A DNA stretch of 64,000 nucleotides from Desulfurococcaceae archaeon (GCA_038845865.1 JAWBQJ010000002.1:124001-188000); one strand, 5' to 3'. Positions 43,472 to 52,178 are shown, counted from the first letter of the stretch. Made by a program: numbers and translations. The notes: generated from the sequence alone by a model not told the origin.

Positions 43472-44427
43472 TGCTCACCACCAGCGAGGTGGCACGCTAC
43501 GAAATGGTTACGCGCGATTTCGTTTAGGACCGGTGCAACTGATCTGCACTTCTCCTGTGCAAATGCACACCTCGGGTGAAAAATACACCCGGACGGCGGA
43601 TTCCGCAGATCCGGTGGATATCCGGGAAGGAATTTAGGCATTCTCTTCTGGGACATTCTCGGTAACGACTCAAAGAGCGCTTTTGTGTAAGGGTGTATCA
43701 TGTTAGCCAGTAATCTCTTTTTATCGGCGCGCTCCATTACGTAGCCACCATACATCACCATTATCGTGTCTGCCCTTTCCAGCGCTAGAGCCAAGTCATG
43801 CGTTATAAGGACCACTGAGGTGCCTACGCGCTTCCTGATGTCGTCGATCAGGTCCATTATCTGCCTTTGAACGATGACATCCAGCGCAGTTGTCGGTTCA
43901 TCCGCGACCATCACAACGGGGTTTAGTGCTACTGCCATCGCTATCGAGACCCTCTGTTTTTGCCCTCCACTAAGTTGGTGGGGGTAAGAGTGCATGGCTC
44001 TTTCCGGCAAGCCCACAGCCACCAAGAATTCTTTGACCATGGCCCTTGCTTTGGCTCGCTCAACACCGTGTTCTATGAGGAATTCCTCGAACTGAGTGCC
44101 TAGTTTCCTTAACGGGTCTAGTGTTGTGAACGGGTCCTGGAAGATCATTGACACCTTGCTACCTCTGATCCTCCTAAGCTCCTCCGGGCCCAGCTTCAAT
44201 ATGTCTACTCCGTCTAGTAATACTTGCCCCCGTACAATTTTACCGGGTTTTGGAACCATGTTTAGCAAAGCATATCCCAATGTAGACTTTCCACTACCGC
44301 TCTCTCCAACCACGGCGACCATTTCACCTTTACCAAGTTGGAAGCTCGCACCTGAAACGGCGTGCACTACCCCGCTCAACGTGTAGTATTTGATCCAGAG
44401 GTCGCTTACTTCTAGAACCTCCTTCAA
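43468..44427 (-). CDS. Oligopeptide ABC transporter ATP-binding protein (OppD-like)
   Basis: A 319-residue ATPase: Walker A GESGSGKSTLGY, Q-loop MIFQDPFTTLDPL, signature LSGGQKQRVSIAMAVA, Walker B VVMVADEPTTALD and H-loop LITHDLALA. The C-terminal cysteine motif reads CIFHPRCAFAQEKCRSVAP. It pairs with the OppF-like protein as a heterodimer on the two permease subunits. It lies 4 nt after the permease gene. Confidence 0.94.
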   Translation of the reverse strand: MKEVLEVSDLWIKYYTLSGVVHAVSGASFQLGKGEMVAVVGESGSGKSTLGYALLNMVPKPGKIVRGQVLLDGVDILKLGPEELRRIRGSKVSMIFQDPFTTLDPLRKLGTQFEEFLIEHGVERAKARAMVKEFLVAVGLPERAMHSYPHQLSGGQKQRVSIAMAVALNPVVMVADEPTTALDVIVQRQIMDLIDDIRKRVGTSVVLITHDLALALERADTIMVMYGGYVMERADKKRLLANMIHPYTKALFESLPRMSQKRMPKFLPGYPPDLRNPPSGCIFHPRCAFAQEKCRSVAPVLNEIARNHFVACHLAGGEQ

Positions 44428-44431
44428 TGTT

Positions 44432-45244
44432 CTACCCCCTTGACGCCGATTTCGAGACGCCCTCGCTTATAAGCGCAAAACCCAGTGCGAGCAGTGTGAT
44501 CATGATGCCGGGAAAGACGAGCATCCACCATGCCCCAGCTAGTATAAACCCCCTGCCCTTGTAAAGATCAAATCCCCAGTCGGGCGTGGGCGGCTGGACG
44601 GTAAGGCCCATAAAGCTCAACGCGGCCTCCGTGAGAATGGCGTCTGCGCTGTTCATGCTGAAAACAACCATTAAAGTCTGTGTTAGGTGTGGAAGGATGT
44701 GCCTTAAGACTATTCTCGTTGATGGTATTCCAAGGGCCCGGGCCATTTCAATGAAGAGCTCGTTTTTAATGCTTAGAACCTGCCCTCTAACCATGCGAAA
44801 ATACGTGGGTATGTAAACGACCGCTATCGCTATAGCGGCATTTAGCGGGCTGGGACCCAGCGCGACTGACAATGCTATTGCTAGTATTAAAGGTGGAAAT
44901 GCGTAGATAGAGTCCATTACAAATGACAGTATGCGGTCTAGAACTCCGCCAACATACCCGCTTATAAGCCCTATAATTGTTCCTACCATCCCGCTTAAAC
45001 ACACTGCAATCATCACGATGGTGAGCATTATCCGTGAACCGTGAATTATCCTAGACAGCATATCTCGTCCGAGATTATCTGTTCCCACCAAGTACCGCGG
45101 AGAAGGTGGCTGTAGGGGTGGCCCCACACCTTCTACCGGTGAGTACGGAGAGATCACATCAGCTAGGAGGGCCATTAGTATGAAGATAGATATTATTGTT
45201 AGCCCTGCTAGGAAGTACGGGCTCTTGACGATCTCCAGCTTCAT
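44432..45244 (-). CDS. ABC transporter permease (OppC/DppC-like)
   Basis: About 270 residues, six membrane spans. The family start YLVGTDNLGRDMLSRIIHGSR is present, and the EAA loop reads EMARALGIPSTRIVLRHILPHL. The frame opens at ATG 45265, one base into the preceding stop, but AAGGGAGTG lies just upstream of ATG 45244, which is preferred. It forms the channel together with the OppB-like permease. Confidence 0.93.
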   Translation of the reverse strand: MKLEIVKSPYFLAGLTIISIFILMALLADVISPYSPVEGVGPPLQPPSPRYLVGTDNLGRDMLSRIIHGSRIMLTIVMIAVCLSGMVGTIIGLISGYVGGVLDRILSFVMDSIYAFPPLILAIALSVALGPSPLNAAIAIAVVYIPTYFRMVRGQVLSIKNELFIEMARALGIPSTRIVLRHILPHLTQTLMVVFSMNSADAILTEAALSFMGLTVQPPTPDWGFDLYKGRGFILAGAWWMLVFPGIMITLLALGFALISEGVSKSASRG

Positions 45245-45264
45245 CAGCACTCCCTTATGTTGCA

Positions 45265-46275
45265 CTAGTACCTCACCCTGGGATCTACTAAAGCGTAGAT
45301 TAGATCGACAATTAAGCTGGTTAACCCAACTATGATCGCGAATACTATGATGACGGCTTGAATGGCCGTGTAATCGCGATACATAACCTTGTCTACCAGG
45401 TATGTTCCTATTCCAGGCCAGCTGAACGTTGTCTCGGTTAATACGGCTCCTCCCATTAAGAGCGCGAATTGAAGCCCGGTGTAGGTTACTATGGGTATTA
45501 GAACATGCCTAAATGCATGACGCTGGATGCGCTCCTCTCTTATCCCCCTAGACCTGTAGGCTACTATGATCTTAGACTCCATTACCTGCTCCATGTTGTT
45601 CAAAGTTAACCTCATGTATGGGCCTGAAATAACCAATCCTAAGGTGAAAGCTGGCAGTATTATATGCGCTACGGCATCGACGAACTCCATTACATTTAGT
45701 TGAAGGAGAGTATCGATCGTGTAAAGCCCCGTTATCGGCTTAACGAAAACTTCAGCGGAAAGCCTACCGCCAGTTGGTAGTAGATTAAGCCACTTAGAAA
45801 ATACAAGCTGTAATGTGAGCCCGAGTGCGGGTATGAATAGCACGAAGACTGTGGATCCAAGTAGCCTAGTAAACGCTTTGAGGAACTCGTTTCCACTGCG
45901 AGCACTAAGGTAACCGATACCCACGCCTATTGCAATACTGAAAATTATTGCCCAGATTGAGAGCTCCAGCGTTGCCGGCAGTCTATCCAGTATGTCGCTG
46001 GCGATAGGTCTCCCACGTATAACCATCGACTTACCCATGTCCCCTTTAGCGAAGTTTAGTAGGTATTCAAAGTACTGCACGTAGAGCGGTTTATCTAAGC
46101 CGAGTTCTTTCATAATAGCCTGTAACTGCTCTTCGGGAATGTTCTTTGTACCCAGTGCAGCTAGTACCGGGTTTCCCGGAAGCACTCTTAAAACCACGAA
46201 TACCAGAGTGTAGAGAATGAGTATTGTTGGAATTATCAGTAGTCCTCTAATTAAGATGTAACGCGCTAACCCCAT
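45265..46275 (-). CDS. ABC transporter permease (OppB/DppB-like)
   Basis: A 336-residue permease with six membrane spans. It begins YILIRGLLIIPTILILYTLVFV, then LPGNPVLAALG, typical of DppB/OppB. The EAA loop is YRSRGIREERIQRHAFRHVLIPI. The ATG at 46275 follows GGAGGTCGCAGGA. First gene of the leftward transporter operon, facing the binding-protein gene across 92 nt. Confidence 0.94.
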   Translation of the reverse strand: MGLARYILIRGLLIIPTILILYTLVFVVLRVLPGNPVLAALGTKNIPEEQLQAIMKELGLDKPLYVQYFEYLLNFAKGDMGKSMVIRGRPIASDILDRLPATLELSIWAIIFSIAIGVGIGYLSARSGNEFLKAFTRLLGSTVFVLFIPALGLTLQLVFSKWLNLLPTGGRLSAEVFVKPITGLYTIDTLLQLNVMEFVDAVAHIILPAFTLGLVISGPYMRLTLNNMEQVMESKIIVAYRSRGIREERIQRHAFRHVLIPIVTYTGLQFALLMGGAVLTETTFSWPGIGTYLVDKVMYRDYTAIQAVIIVFAIIVGLTSLIVDLIYALVDPRVRY

Positions 46276-46324
46276 TCCTGCGACCTCCAGCTCCGTGCTC
46301 CCTATGAGTTTACTGCATAAAGCT

Positions 46325-46348
46325 ATTTAAGTTATATATATAAATATA
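46325..46348. promoter_or_regulatory. AT-rich divergent promoter of the Opp-type transporter
   Basis: The 46321-46350 stretch is almost pure A/T (ATTTAAG at 46325-46331, TATATATAAATATA at 46335-46348). It can provide box A elements for both the leftward permease operon and the rightward binding-protein gene, so both would respond to the same regulator. Confidence 0.5.
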
Positions 46349-46367
46349 TTACACGAAGGTGGGGGCA

Positions 46368-47954
46368 TTGGCTAGGAGGCCTCTCATAGCTGTGACAATA
46401 GTAGTTATAGCGATCATCGTGATCGCGGCTGTGCTCCTGCTTTATCCAGGAGCCCCTCCAGCACCCGCCCCAACAGCACCCGCTTACGCGGAAACAGTTG
46501 TCATGGGTGTAACGGACAAGGTAACCGACCTAGATCCCTCAAATGCGTATGATTTCTTCACCTGGGAAGTCCTCTCTAACATCATGGAGGGTTTGATTAA
46601 GTACAAGCCGGGAACAGATGAGCTTGTCCCAGGCATAGCTGAAAGGTGGGAAGTCCTCGATAATGGTGCCACTTGGTTATTTTACTTGAAGAAGAATGTT
46701 ACCCTGTGCGATGGGAAGCCGGTTAAAGCACAAGACGTCGTAAGGAGTATTAAGCGGGTAATGACCATTCAAGGAGACCCTTCATGGCTTGTTACGGAGT
46801 TCGTTGAAGACGTGATTGCCATTGACGATTACACCGTTAAATTCGTTCTCAAAACCCCGGCAAGCTATTTCTTAGCAGTTGCTGCAACCCCTCCTTACTT
46901 TACAGTGCACCCAAGCTACCCTGACAGTGAAATAGTGAGCGATGCGATGTGGGGTGGTGCAGGACCGTACTGCATAAAGGAGTTTAAGAGAGATGAGTAT
47001 ATAGTACTCGAGGAGAACCCCCACTATCACGGTGAACGGCCTAAGACCAAGAGATTTATTATAAAGTTCTACAGAGATGCAACAGCGCTTAGACTGGCAC
47101 TTGAAAACGGCGAGATCGATATCGCGTGGAGGACTCTGAGACCTCAGGATTACGTAGATCTTTCAAAGAACCCCAATTTCGTCGTTGAATCTATACCTGG
47201 AACCTTCATAAGGTACATCATTATAAACGTAAAAATGGACCCTGTAAGTAACGTGCTCGTTAGAAGGGCTATAGCAGCCGCAATAAATAGAACGGAGATC
47301 GCCGAAAAGGTGTTCTTTAACACCATGTCACCACTTTATAGTCTTATCCCGGCAGGTATGTGGGGTCACATTGACGCCTTCAAAGATAAGTATGGGCCTG
47401 GACCCGATATCACGCTATCGAGAGAATTGCTAAGACAGGCAGGGTACAGTGAAGAAAACAAGCTGATAATAGAGCTATGGTATACTCCAACACACTACGG
47501 TGACACCGAAGCCGATGTCGCCGCACTGATTAAGAGGCAGCTAGAAGCCACAGGCATTATTAAAGTGGAGATCAAGAGTGCCGAATGGGCAACTTACGTG
47601 GATTACGCTAGAAATGCCAGAATGATGCTGAGCCTCTTCGGCTGGTATCCAGACTACATAGACCCTGACAACTTCTTAACGCCATTCCTAATGAGCACGG
47701 CCAACAAATGGACGGGGTCGCAATACGCGAACCCAACCGTCGATGATCTACTAAGAAATGCCATGATCAAGGTGGATAAAGGCGAGAGAGCAACCATATA
47801 CGAGCAGGTTCAAAGAACTCTAGCGGATGACGTCCCATTCATACCGCTACTCCAGGGCAATTTGATGATCGTGCATGCTAAGAACGTGCATGGTGTGATT
47901 GTAGGTCCACCAATGCTATTACCATACTATACGATCTATAAGCCGGCGGGTTAG
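46368..47954 (+). CDS. ABC transporter substrate-binding protein (peptide/dipeptide type)
   Basis: About 528 residues from TTG 46368 (GTG 46359 overlaps the GAAGGTGGGG ribosome site). A membrane anchor (LIAVTIVVIAIIVIAAVLLLY) is followed by a Pro/Ala-rich linker, then the family 5 domain: DLDPSNAYDFFTWEVLSNIMEGL, LCDGKPVKAQDVVRSIKRV, LVRRAIAAAINRTEIA and LTPFLMSTANKWTGSQYANPTVDDLL. It sits outside the membrane, presenting the ligand to the permease encoded divergently. Confidence 0.93.
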   Translation: MARRPLIAVTIVVIAIIVIAAVLLLYPGAPPAPAPTAPAYAETVVMGVTDKVTDLDPSNAYDFFTWEVLSNIMEGLIKYKPGTDELVPGIAERWEVLDNGATWLFYLKKNVTLCDGKPVKAQDVVRSIKRVMTIQGDPSWLVTEFVEDVIAIDDYTVKFVLKTPASYFLAVAATPPYFTVHPSYPDSEIVSDAMWGGAGPYCIKEFKRDEYIVLEENPHYHGERPKTKRFIIKFYRDATALRLALENGEIDIAWRTLRPQDYVDLSKNPNFVVESIPGTFIRYIIINVKMDPVSNVLVRRAIAAAINRTEIAEKVFFNTMSPLYSLIPAGMWGHIDAFKDKYGPGPDITLSRELLRQAGYSEENKLIIELWYTPTHYGDTEADVAALIKRQLEATGIIKVEIKSAEWATYVDYARNARMMLSLFGWYPDYIDPDNFLTPFLMSTANKWTGSQYANPTVDDLLRNAMIKVDKGERATIYEQVQRTLADDVPFIPLLQGNLMIVHAKNVHGVIVGPPMLLPYYTIYKPAG

Positions 47955-48254
47955 CCGCCAGCCTCACATCGACATTTTTAAACTTTAAACAAAGTAGTTT
48001 TTAGTTTAGTTGGACGTTTCCTGCCCCAGTTGTTGGGGATGGCTTTACACTATTCTCTAGTCCCTCCCCATGTACCCCAATGAAGTCTCAGCAACCCGGA
48101 GTCGCTGATAAGTACATATAGGGCAAAGAGCTCTACAAGCCCTCTTAGAAAACGCATCAAAAAGCTGGGAAAGGTCGAGCACCTTTCGAAGCGTAGATCA
48201 TTTAAATAACGTTAAAACCTCCGAGACGTGAACGTATTACGGTGACACCCACTT
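47955..48254 (+). other. Intergenic region with T-run terminators
   Basis: About 300 bases between two rightward genes. ATTTTTAAAC and GTTTTTAG around 47974-48004 suit termination of the binding-protein transcript. GCCCC-AGTTGTT-GGGG near 48023-48040 is a short hairpin. CCGGAGTCGCTGATA at 48096-48110 resembles a motif at 19779-19793. CATTTAAATA at 48199-48208 is a likely box A for the next gene. No gene is supported. Confidence 0.4.
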
Positions 48255-49577
48255 ATGGTCAATAGGGTTTTCTTAGTGGAGGAGTTTGTGTACCGCGTCG
48301 AGCGGGAGGGTTACCAGCCCCGCGAAGAGGAGGTCAGGCGCGTGGGCGAGCTTCTTGGCCAACCAACGAGGAAGCTTGAGGTGGTGCTCAATAGGTATTG
48401 GCAGGTCTTTACTAAATATGTTGACAAGAAGTGCAGCAGTGCCGGTTCTCAGTCCATTTGTATATACTCTTGGAAGGTAAACACGCCCTTCCGTGTATTT
48501 CCCTTAGCGCTACACGCCTTCGGCACAGTAATACAGTTTGATGGTGATAGACCGGCAAGGGTACTAGCTTACCCGTTTAACAAACCGCTAAGCTACGCTA
48601 AGTCACCTGGTATTTCCGAAGAGAAGTGCGGTGACCTGGTTCCACGAGAAGTCTCTATGAGGATTGACGGATGGCACCTAACAGCGTATTACAATCCACT
48701 ACTTAGTAGGTGGATTTTTGCAACGAGATACGCGTTGCACAACATGTACTATAGAAAAGGCAAACTAGTGGAAGAGCCGTTGAACACTATTGCAAATCCC
48801 TACGTTATAGTAGCCGACGCTATAGCTGAACGCGATGGCCTTTACAAAGCGCTAGATAATTACCGTGGGTGGACATTTACATTTGTCTTGGAAGGAGCCG
48901 AGCCTGCCGTTACGAAGCCACCTTATCCGATTGGCGTGGAGACGGAGAAATACAAGTTATACCTGCTCATGGCGAGAGACCCCGAAGGAAGACTATATAG
49001 CTGGAGTGAGACTTACAAGCTAGTTAACTACCGGGCACCGGAATTAGTAAAGCCGAGGATGATAAAGGAACTATACGCGGAGGTTAAGCGGAGACTCGAC
49101 ACGAGGTCTTACATCGCGTACGTGGATGTGGGTGATCCTGAAAACCCGCTTCTAGTAGAACTCGAGTCAGACTACTACTCGGACGCCATGAGTGTTAAGT
49201 ACCTTTATGATGCTAAATCGGTAGCCATCCTCGTCTCGGAAGGGGTTGCCAGCGATCTGGCGAAACTAGTGGACGTTAATGTAGCTAAACGGGTATTAGA
49301 GGTCGAACGTGCGTATAGGAGCCTCGAAGAATTGCTACTTAACGCTGTCAGTAAGAACATGGTTAAAGAGGCCTCCGAGAAACTCGTTAACGCTGTCAAG
49401 GAAATGGGCATCACTACTTTACACGTAAACGAGGTTTTAAAAAACCTCGGTGAGGGTAATGTAAAGCGCGTCCTAAAGAAGGTACTCTCACTAGTGTTCG
49501 AAGGAAGGTCACTTTTATCAGGGGACTTACTAGAGTACATTGAAAGACTCGTTGAGGCGCTACGGGAATCGAAGTGA
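48255..49577 (+). CDS. Rnl1-like RNA ligase homologue with substituted catalytic lysine
   Basis: A 440-residue protein. An upstream block ARVLAYPFNKPLSY resembles the region before motif I of T4 RnlA-type ligases. The motif I position reads VSMRIDGWHLTAYY, where Arg136 replaces the nucleophilic Lys of KxDG. A motif III-like GWTFTFVLEGAEP...Y with Glu213, then YKLYLLMARDPEG, strongly recalls Rnl1. Motif V is unclear (SVKYLYDAKSV). The last ~110 residues are helical. It may be a catalytically changed ligase or an RNA-binding derivative. Database confirmation is needed. Confidence 0.55.
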   Translation: MVNRVFLVEEFVYRVEREGYQPREEEVRRVGELLGQPTRKLEVVLNRYWQVFTKYVDKKCSSAGSQSICIYSWKVNTPFRVFPLALHAFGTVIQFDGDRPARVLAYPFNKPLSYAKSPGISEEKCGDLVPREVSMRIDGWHLTAYYNPLLSRWIFATRYALHNMYYRKGKLVEEPLNTIANPYVIVADAIAERDGLYKALDNYRGWTFTFVLEGAEPAVTKPPYPIGVETEKYKLYLLMARDPEGRLYSWSETYKLVNYRAPELVKPRMIKELYAEVKRRLDTRSYIAYVDVGDPENPLLVELESDYYSDAMSVKYLYDAKSVAILVSEGVASDLAKLVDVNVAKRVLEVERAYRSLEELLLNAVSKNMVKEASEKLVNAVKEMGITTLHVNEVLKNLGEGNVKRVLKKVLSLVFEGRSLLSGDLLEYIERLVEALRESK

Positions 49578-49721
49578 TCTTCTAGTCCATACAACTGCCC
49601 CTTCGAATGAGCCACCATTTGCAGTTCAGCAATTCTACCACCATCCCTACCATGTGAAAGGAAACAGTTGATGCTTAGAGATACCCTACGAGTAAGTAGC
49701 CAGTACCATGGAGGGGTGATC

Positions 49722-49823
49722 GTGGCGCTACGTGAACGGTTTAATCAACGTCGTGGTTCCCGCTTAAGATTCATGAATTTTAGCTCGGAAGCGATGAAAC
49801 TAGATTTCGGTGATGAGCACTGA
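49722..49823 (+). CDS. Candidate 33-codon small ORF upstream of ridA
   Basis: A GTG at 49722 preceded by GGAGGGGTGAT opens a 33-residue frame (basic N-terminus MALRERFNQRRGSRL, acidic end DFGDEH). Its TGA at 49821-49823 overlaps the CTG start of ridA (CTGA). The excellent ribosome site and overlap suggest translational coupling or a leader peptide, but the peptide itself has no recognisable family and could be chance. Confidence 0.35.
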   Translation: MALRERFNQRRGSRLRFMNFSSEAMKLDFGDEH

Positions 49824-50209
49824 AGGTCGCTGTATATACGGAAAAAGCCCCTAAACCCGTTGGTCCTTACAGCCAGGCAATCTGCACCAATGGCTGGCTC
49901 TTTTTATCTGGGCAAATTCCAGTGGACCCCATTACCGGTAGCCCCATCGAAGGAGACTTCAAGGTAAAGGTAAGGCGTGTATTAGAAAGCATTAAGGCGA
50001 TTGTAGAGGCCACGGGAGGCACATTACGAGACATAGTCAAGGTAACCGTATTCCTGAGGAATATTTCAAGGTTCCAGGAGTTCAATGAAGTTTACAAGGA
50101 GTACTTCTCCGAGGAGCCTCCGGCTAGGAGCGTGGTCGAAGTAAGCGGTTTACCCCGGGATTCCGACCTAGAGGTCGACGCGGTAGCTTATGTTGGTAAG
50201 TGCAGGTAG
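49820..50209 (+). CDS. ridA: RidA/YjgF reactive-intermediate deaminase, CTG start
   Basis: A 129-residue protein when read from CTG 49820. The family N-terminus is present: KVAVYTEKAPKPVGPYSQAI, then LFLSGQIPVDPITG, followed by DIVKVTVFLRNI and the C-terminal PPARSVVEVSGLPRD with the conserved Arg of the active site. RidA hydrolyses enamine/imine intermediates from PLP enzymes. A TGA lies two codons before the CTG, and no ATG, GTG or TTG occurs until GTG 49922, which would delete a quarter of the fold. GGTGATGAG at 49809-49817 fits CTG as the start. Confidence 0.88.
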   Translation: MKVAVYTEKAPKPVGPYSQAICTNGWLFLSGQIPVDPITGSPIEGDFKVKVRRVLESIKAIVEATGGTLRDIVKVTVFLRNISRFQEFNEVYKEYFSEEPPARSVVEVSGLPRDSDLEVDAVAYVGKCR

Positions 50210-50251
50210 AGCTAGGTCCAATGATCAAGATTACTCTTTTTTAACGTAAGG

Positions 50252-50259
50252 TTTATAAG
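50252..50259 (+). promoter_or_regulatory. Box A promoter of the TFB-like gene
   Basis: TTTATAAG at 50252-50259 predicts a start near 50280, so the transcript begins too late to encode a missing zinc-ribbon domain upstream. Confidence 0.5.
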
Positions 50260-50338
50260 TTACACGATACCATATATTCTTAGGCTCAACCGCCAGCTTA
50301 GTAACGAGGGATCTCTTATCGCATTTTTTCAGAAGAAA

Positions 50339-50890
50339 GTGGTAAGCCTTATCGATGATTATGCCAGTAGACTGAACCTGCCAGTACAGGTCATTATCGA
50401 GGCCAAGTTAATCGCGGAGAGGTCCATTGTAAAAGACATAGCACTAGGCTATAGACCTGAAGAAGTTGCGGCTGTTAGCATATACGTCGCGTGTAGAAGA
50501 AATAAAGTACCACTCTCATTTAGAGAAGTAGTAAAAACAACCCGGGTGAGTAGAGTTAAACTGGGAAACCTGTACAAGAGGATTCTAATACACCTCGACG
50601 TTAAGATGCCTTTATCGAGCCCCGAAGACTACCTGTATAAGAGGCTAGTACCATTGCTCGAAGTAAAAAACGAAGTCGTCTCCCGTGCAAAGGACATAAT
50701 AGAAAAGCTCAGAAACAGGGGGCTTGCTGGTGGCAAAAACCCCGGCGCAGTGGCAGCTGCAGCACTTTACATAGCATCACTTTCCCTTAAACAGCCCGTG
50801 AGAATTAGTAGGCTTGCAAAGGCCGCTGGGGTGACCACGGTTACTATTAAAAACGTTACGAAAAGCCTTACGCGAGCCCTAAACTTATAG
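50339..50890 (+). CDS. TFB-like protein consisting only of cyclin repeats
   Basis: A 183-residue protein from GTG 50339. Two cyclin-fold repeats are visible: LNLPVQVIIEAKLIAERSI ... RPEEVAAVSIYVACRRNKVPLSFREV and VKNEVVSRAKDIIEKLRNRGL ... NPGAVAAAALYIASLSLKQPVRISRLAKAAGVTTVTIKN, with the TFB recognition-helix region. A normal TFB (~300 residues) also has an N-terminal zinc ribbon and B-reader; none is encoded here. It should bind TBP and BRE but not recruit polymerase in the usual way. The start codon and ribosome site are not well defined. Confidence 0.82.
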   Translation: MVSLIDDYASRLNLPVQVIIEAKLIAERSIVKDIALGYRPEEVAAVSIYVACRRNKVPLSFREVVKTTRVSRVKLGNLYKRILIHLDVKMPLSSPEDYLYKRLVPLLEVKNEVVSRAKDIIEKLRNRGLAGGKNPGAVAAAALYIASLSLKQPVRISRLAKAAGVTTVTIKNVTKSLTRALNL

Positions 50891-50948
50891 TTCTAGCTGG
50901 AGCGCCGTTATTTACCTCGTACTGTATAACTCTCTGACTGGGGTGCGC

Positions 50949-51197
50949 TTGGCTGGCGAGAAGAAGTTCGACTATTATGATGTGGCTGAGGCAGTTAAGA
51001 AGTGCTTAGAGCAGGTGAACGCTAGTTACATAGAAATACTCATCACGCCTCTAAGGAGTGGTTACAGAGTGGAGATTTATCCCCAGCAAACCCGCCAGCT
51101 CCTAGAAATGCTTGCTCGCTGTGTGTCGAGGCTCCTTGAAGCCGGTACCGAAATGAAGGAATGCCCTTACGGCGTAACACTAGTAGTAAAGAGATAA
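50949..51197 (+). CDS. Small hypothetical protein
   Basis: About 82 residues from TTG 50949, preceded by GGGGTG (GTG 50943 is the alternative). N-terminal helix YYDVAEAVKKCLEQVNASYIEILITPL, then GYRVEIYPQQTRQLLEMLARCVSRLLEA and a final strand. It has a ferredoxin-like alpha/beta alternation. No family recognised. It lies between the TFB-like and CBS genes on the same strand. Confidence 0.55.
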   Translation: MAGEKKFDYYDVAEAVKKCLEQVNASYIEILITPLRSGYRVEIYPQQTRQLLEMLARCVSRLLEAGTEMKECPYGVTLVVKR

Positions 51198-51227
51198 ATT
51201 ACATTGCTTACCTAATAATATACAAGG

Positions 51228-52178
51228 TTGGTGTATGCATTGAAGTTTAGACCTAAGATCCGTCCTTTTAGGCAGGAACATTATAGGTGGATGAGAGAGG
51301 GCGTTCCGAACTTCGATGATCGAATATTCCAGCACATCAAGGAACTGGAGGTTATAGCGAAGAAGGACGTGAAGCGGGTTTCACCGATCACTCCCATAAT
51401 GAGAGCGCTCGAGGAGATGGCACGCTCGTACAGAAGCCTCGTGGTAACCTCCACCGACCTCTTCGCGGGGCTAGTTACAGTTATGAAGGTCGTGAATTAC
51501 CTCGGTGGAGGGGATTTATTTCAGTTAGTTGAAAGAAAACACAAATACAACATATACTCGGCCCTAAACAGGGAAACGGTAGAAAGTATTACCGAGAAAA
51601 ACCCCGTTGTCGTGTACGTGGATGAAAGTATACGAGAGGCACTAATGAGAATGATCGTGTACGGAGCTGGCATCTTACCGGTCTTAAAGCGAAGTGGTGA
51701 AGTTTACGGTATCGTAACGGAGCACGACTTCGTTAAGTACCTTGCTGGGACGGTATCGATAGGCCTAAGGGCGAGGGACTGCATGTCGAGCCCTGTGATC
51801 ACCGTGAACGAAGGTACTAATTTAAAAAAAGCCTTAGAAACCATGGTGCATTACGGCTTTAGGAGGCTCCCGGTGGTAAACGATGAGGGTGTTGTAAGTG
51901 GAATAATTACGGCCGTGGACATTGTGAAGGGGTTTGGAACACACGATCTCATAGAGCGCTCTCAGAGCGGCGATATACGTGAAGTATTAGCACTCCCCAT
52001 CACGAATATAATGGTGAGGGACGTTGCAATCGCCCATCTAGAAGACGACTTAGCGCACGTGGTGAGCACGATGCTTAGTAGAAATGTGAGCTCCGTCCTG
52101 GTTATCGATGAAGAGGGGGTTCTCAAGGGCATTGTAACCGAGCGCGATGTTCTTTATGCAATTTTAGCTCCGAAATAG
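51228..52178 (+). CDS. Protein with four CBS domains
   Basis: A 316-residue protein whose start may be GTG 51228 or TTG 51240. After ~55 residues come four CBS repeats in two Bateman pairs: VSPITPIMRALEEMARSYRSLVV, NPVVVYVDESIREALMRMIVYGAGILPVL, CMSSPVITVNEGTNLKKALETMVHYGFRRLPVV and MVRDVAIAHLEDDLAHVVSTMLSRNVSSVLVI. CBS pairs sense adenosyl ligands (AMP, ATP, SAM). No fused catalytic domain is present, so it probably acts as an energy sensor with unknown partners. Confidence 0.9.
   Translation: MVYALKFRPKIRPFRQEHYRWMREGVPNFDDRIFQHIKELEVIAKKDVKRVSPITPIMRALEEMARSYRSLVVTSTDLFAGLVTVMKVVNYLGGGDLFQLVERKHKYNIYSALNRETVESITEKNPVVVYVDESIREALMRMIVYGAGILPVLKRSGEVYGIVTEHDFVKYLAGTVSIGLRARDCMSSPVITVNEGTNLKKALETMVHYGFRRLPVVNDEGVVSGIITAVDIVKGFGTHDLIERSQSGDIREVLALPITNIMVRDVAIAHLEDDLAHVVSTMLSRNVSSVLVIDEEGVLKGIVTERDVLYAILAPK

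Noticed and set aside
49922-50209. 95-codon RidA frame starting at GTG
   Set aside because: It would remove the conserved first third of RidA; the CTG start restores the full family length.
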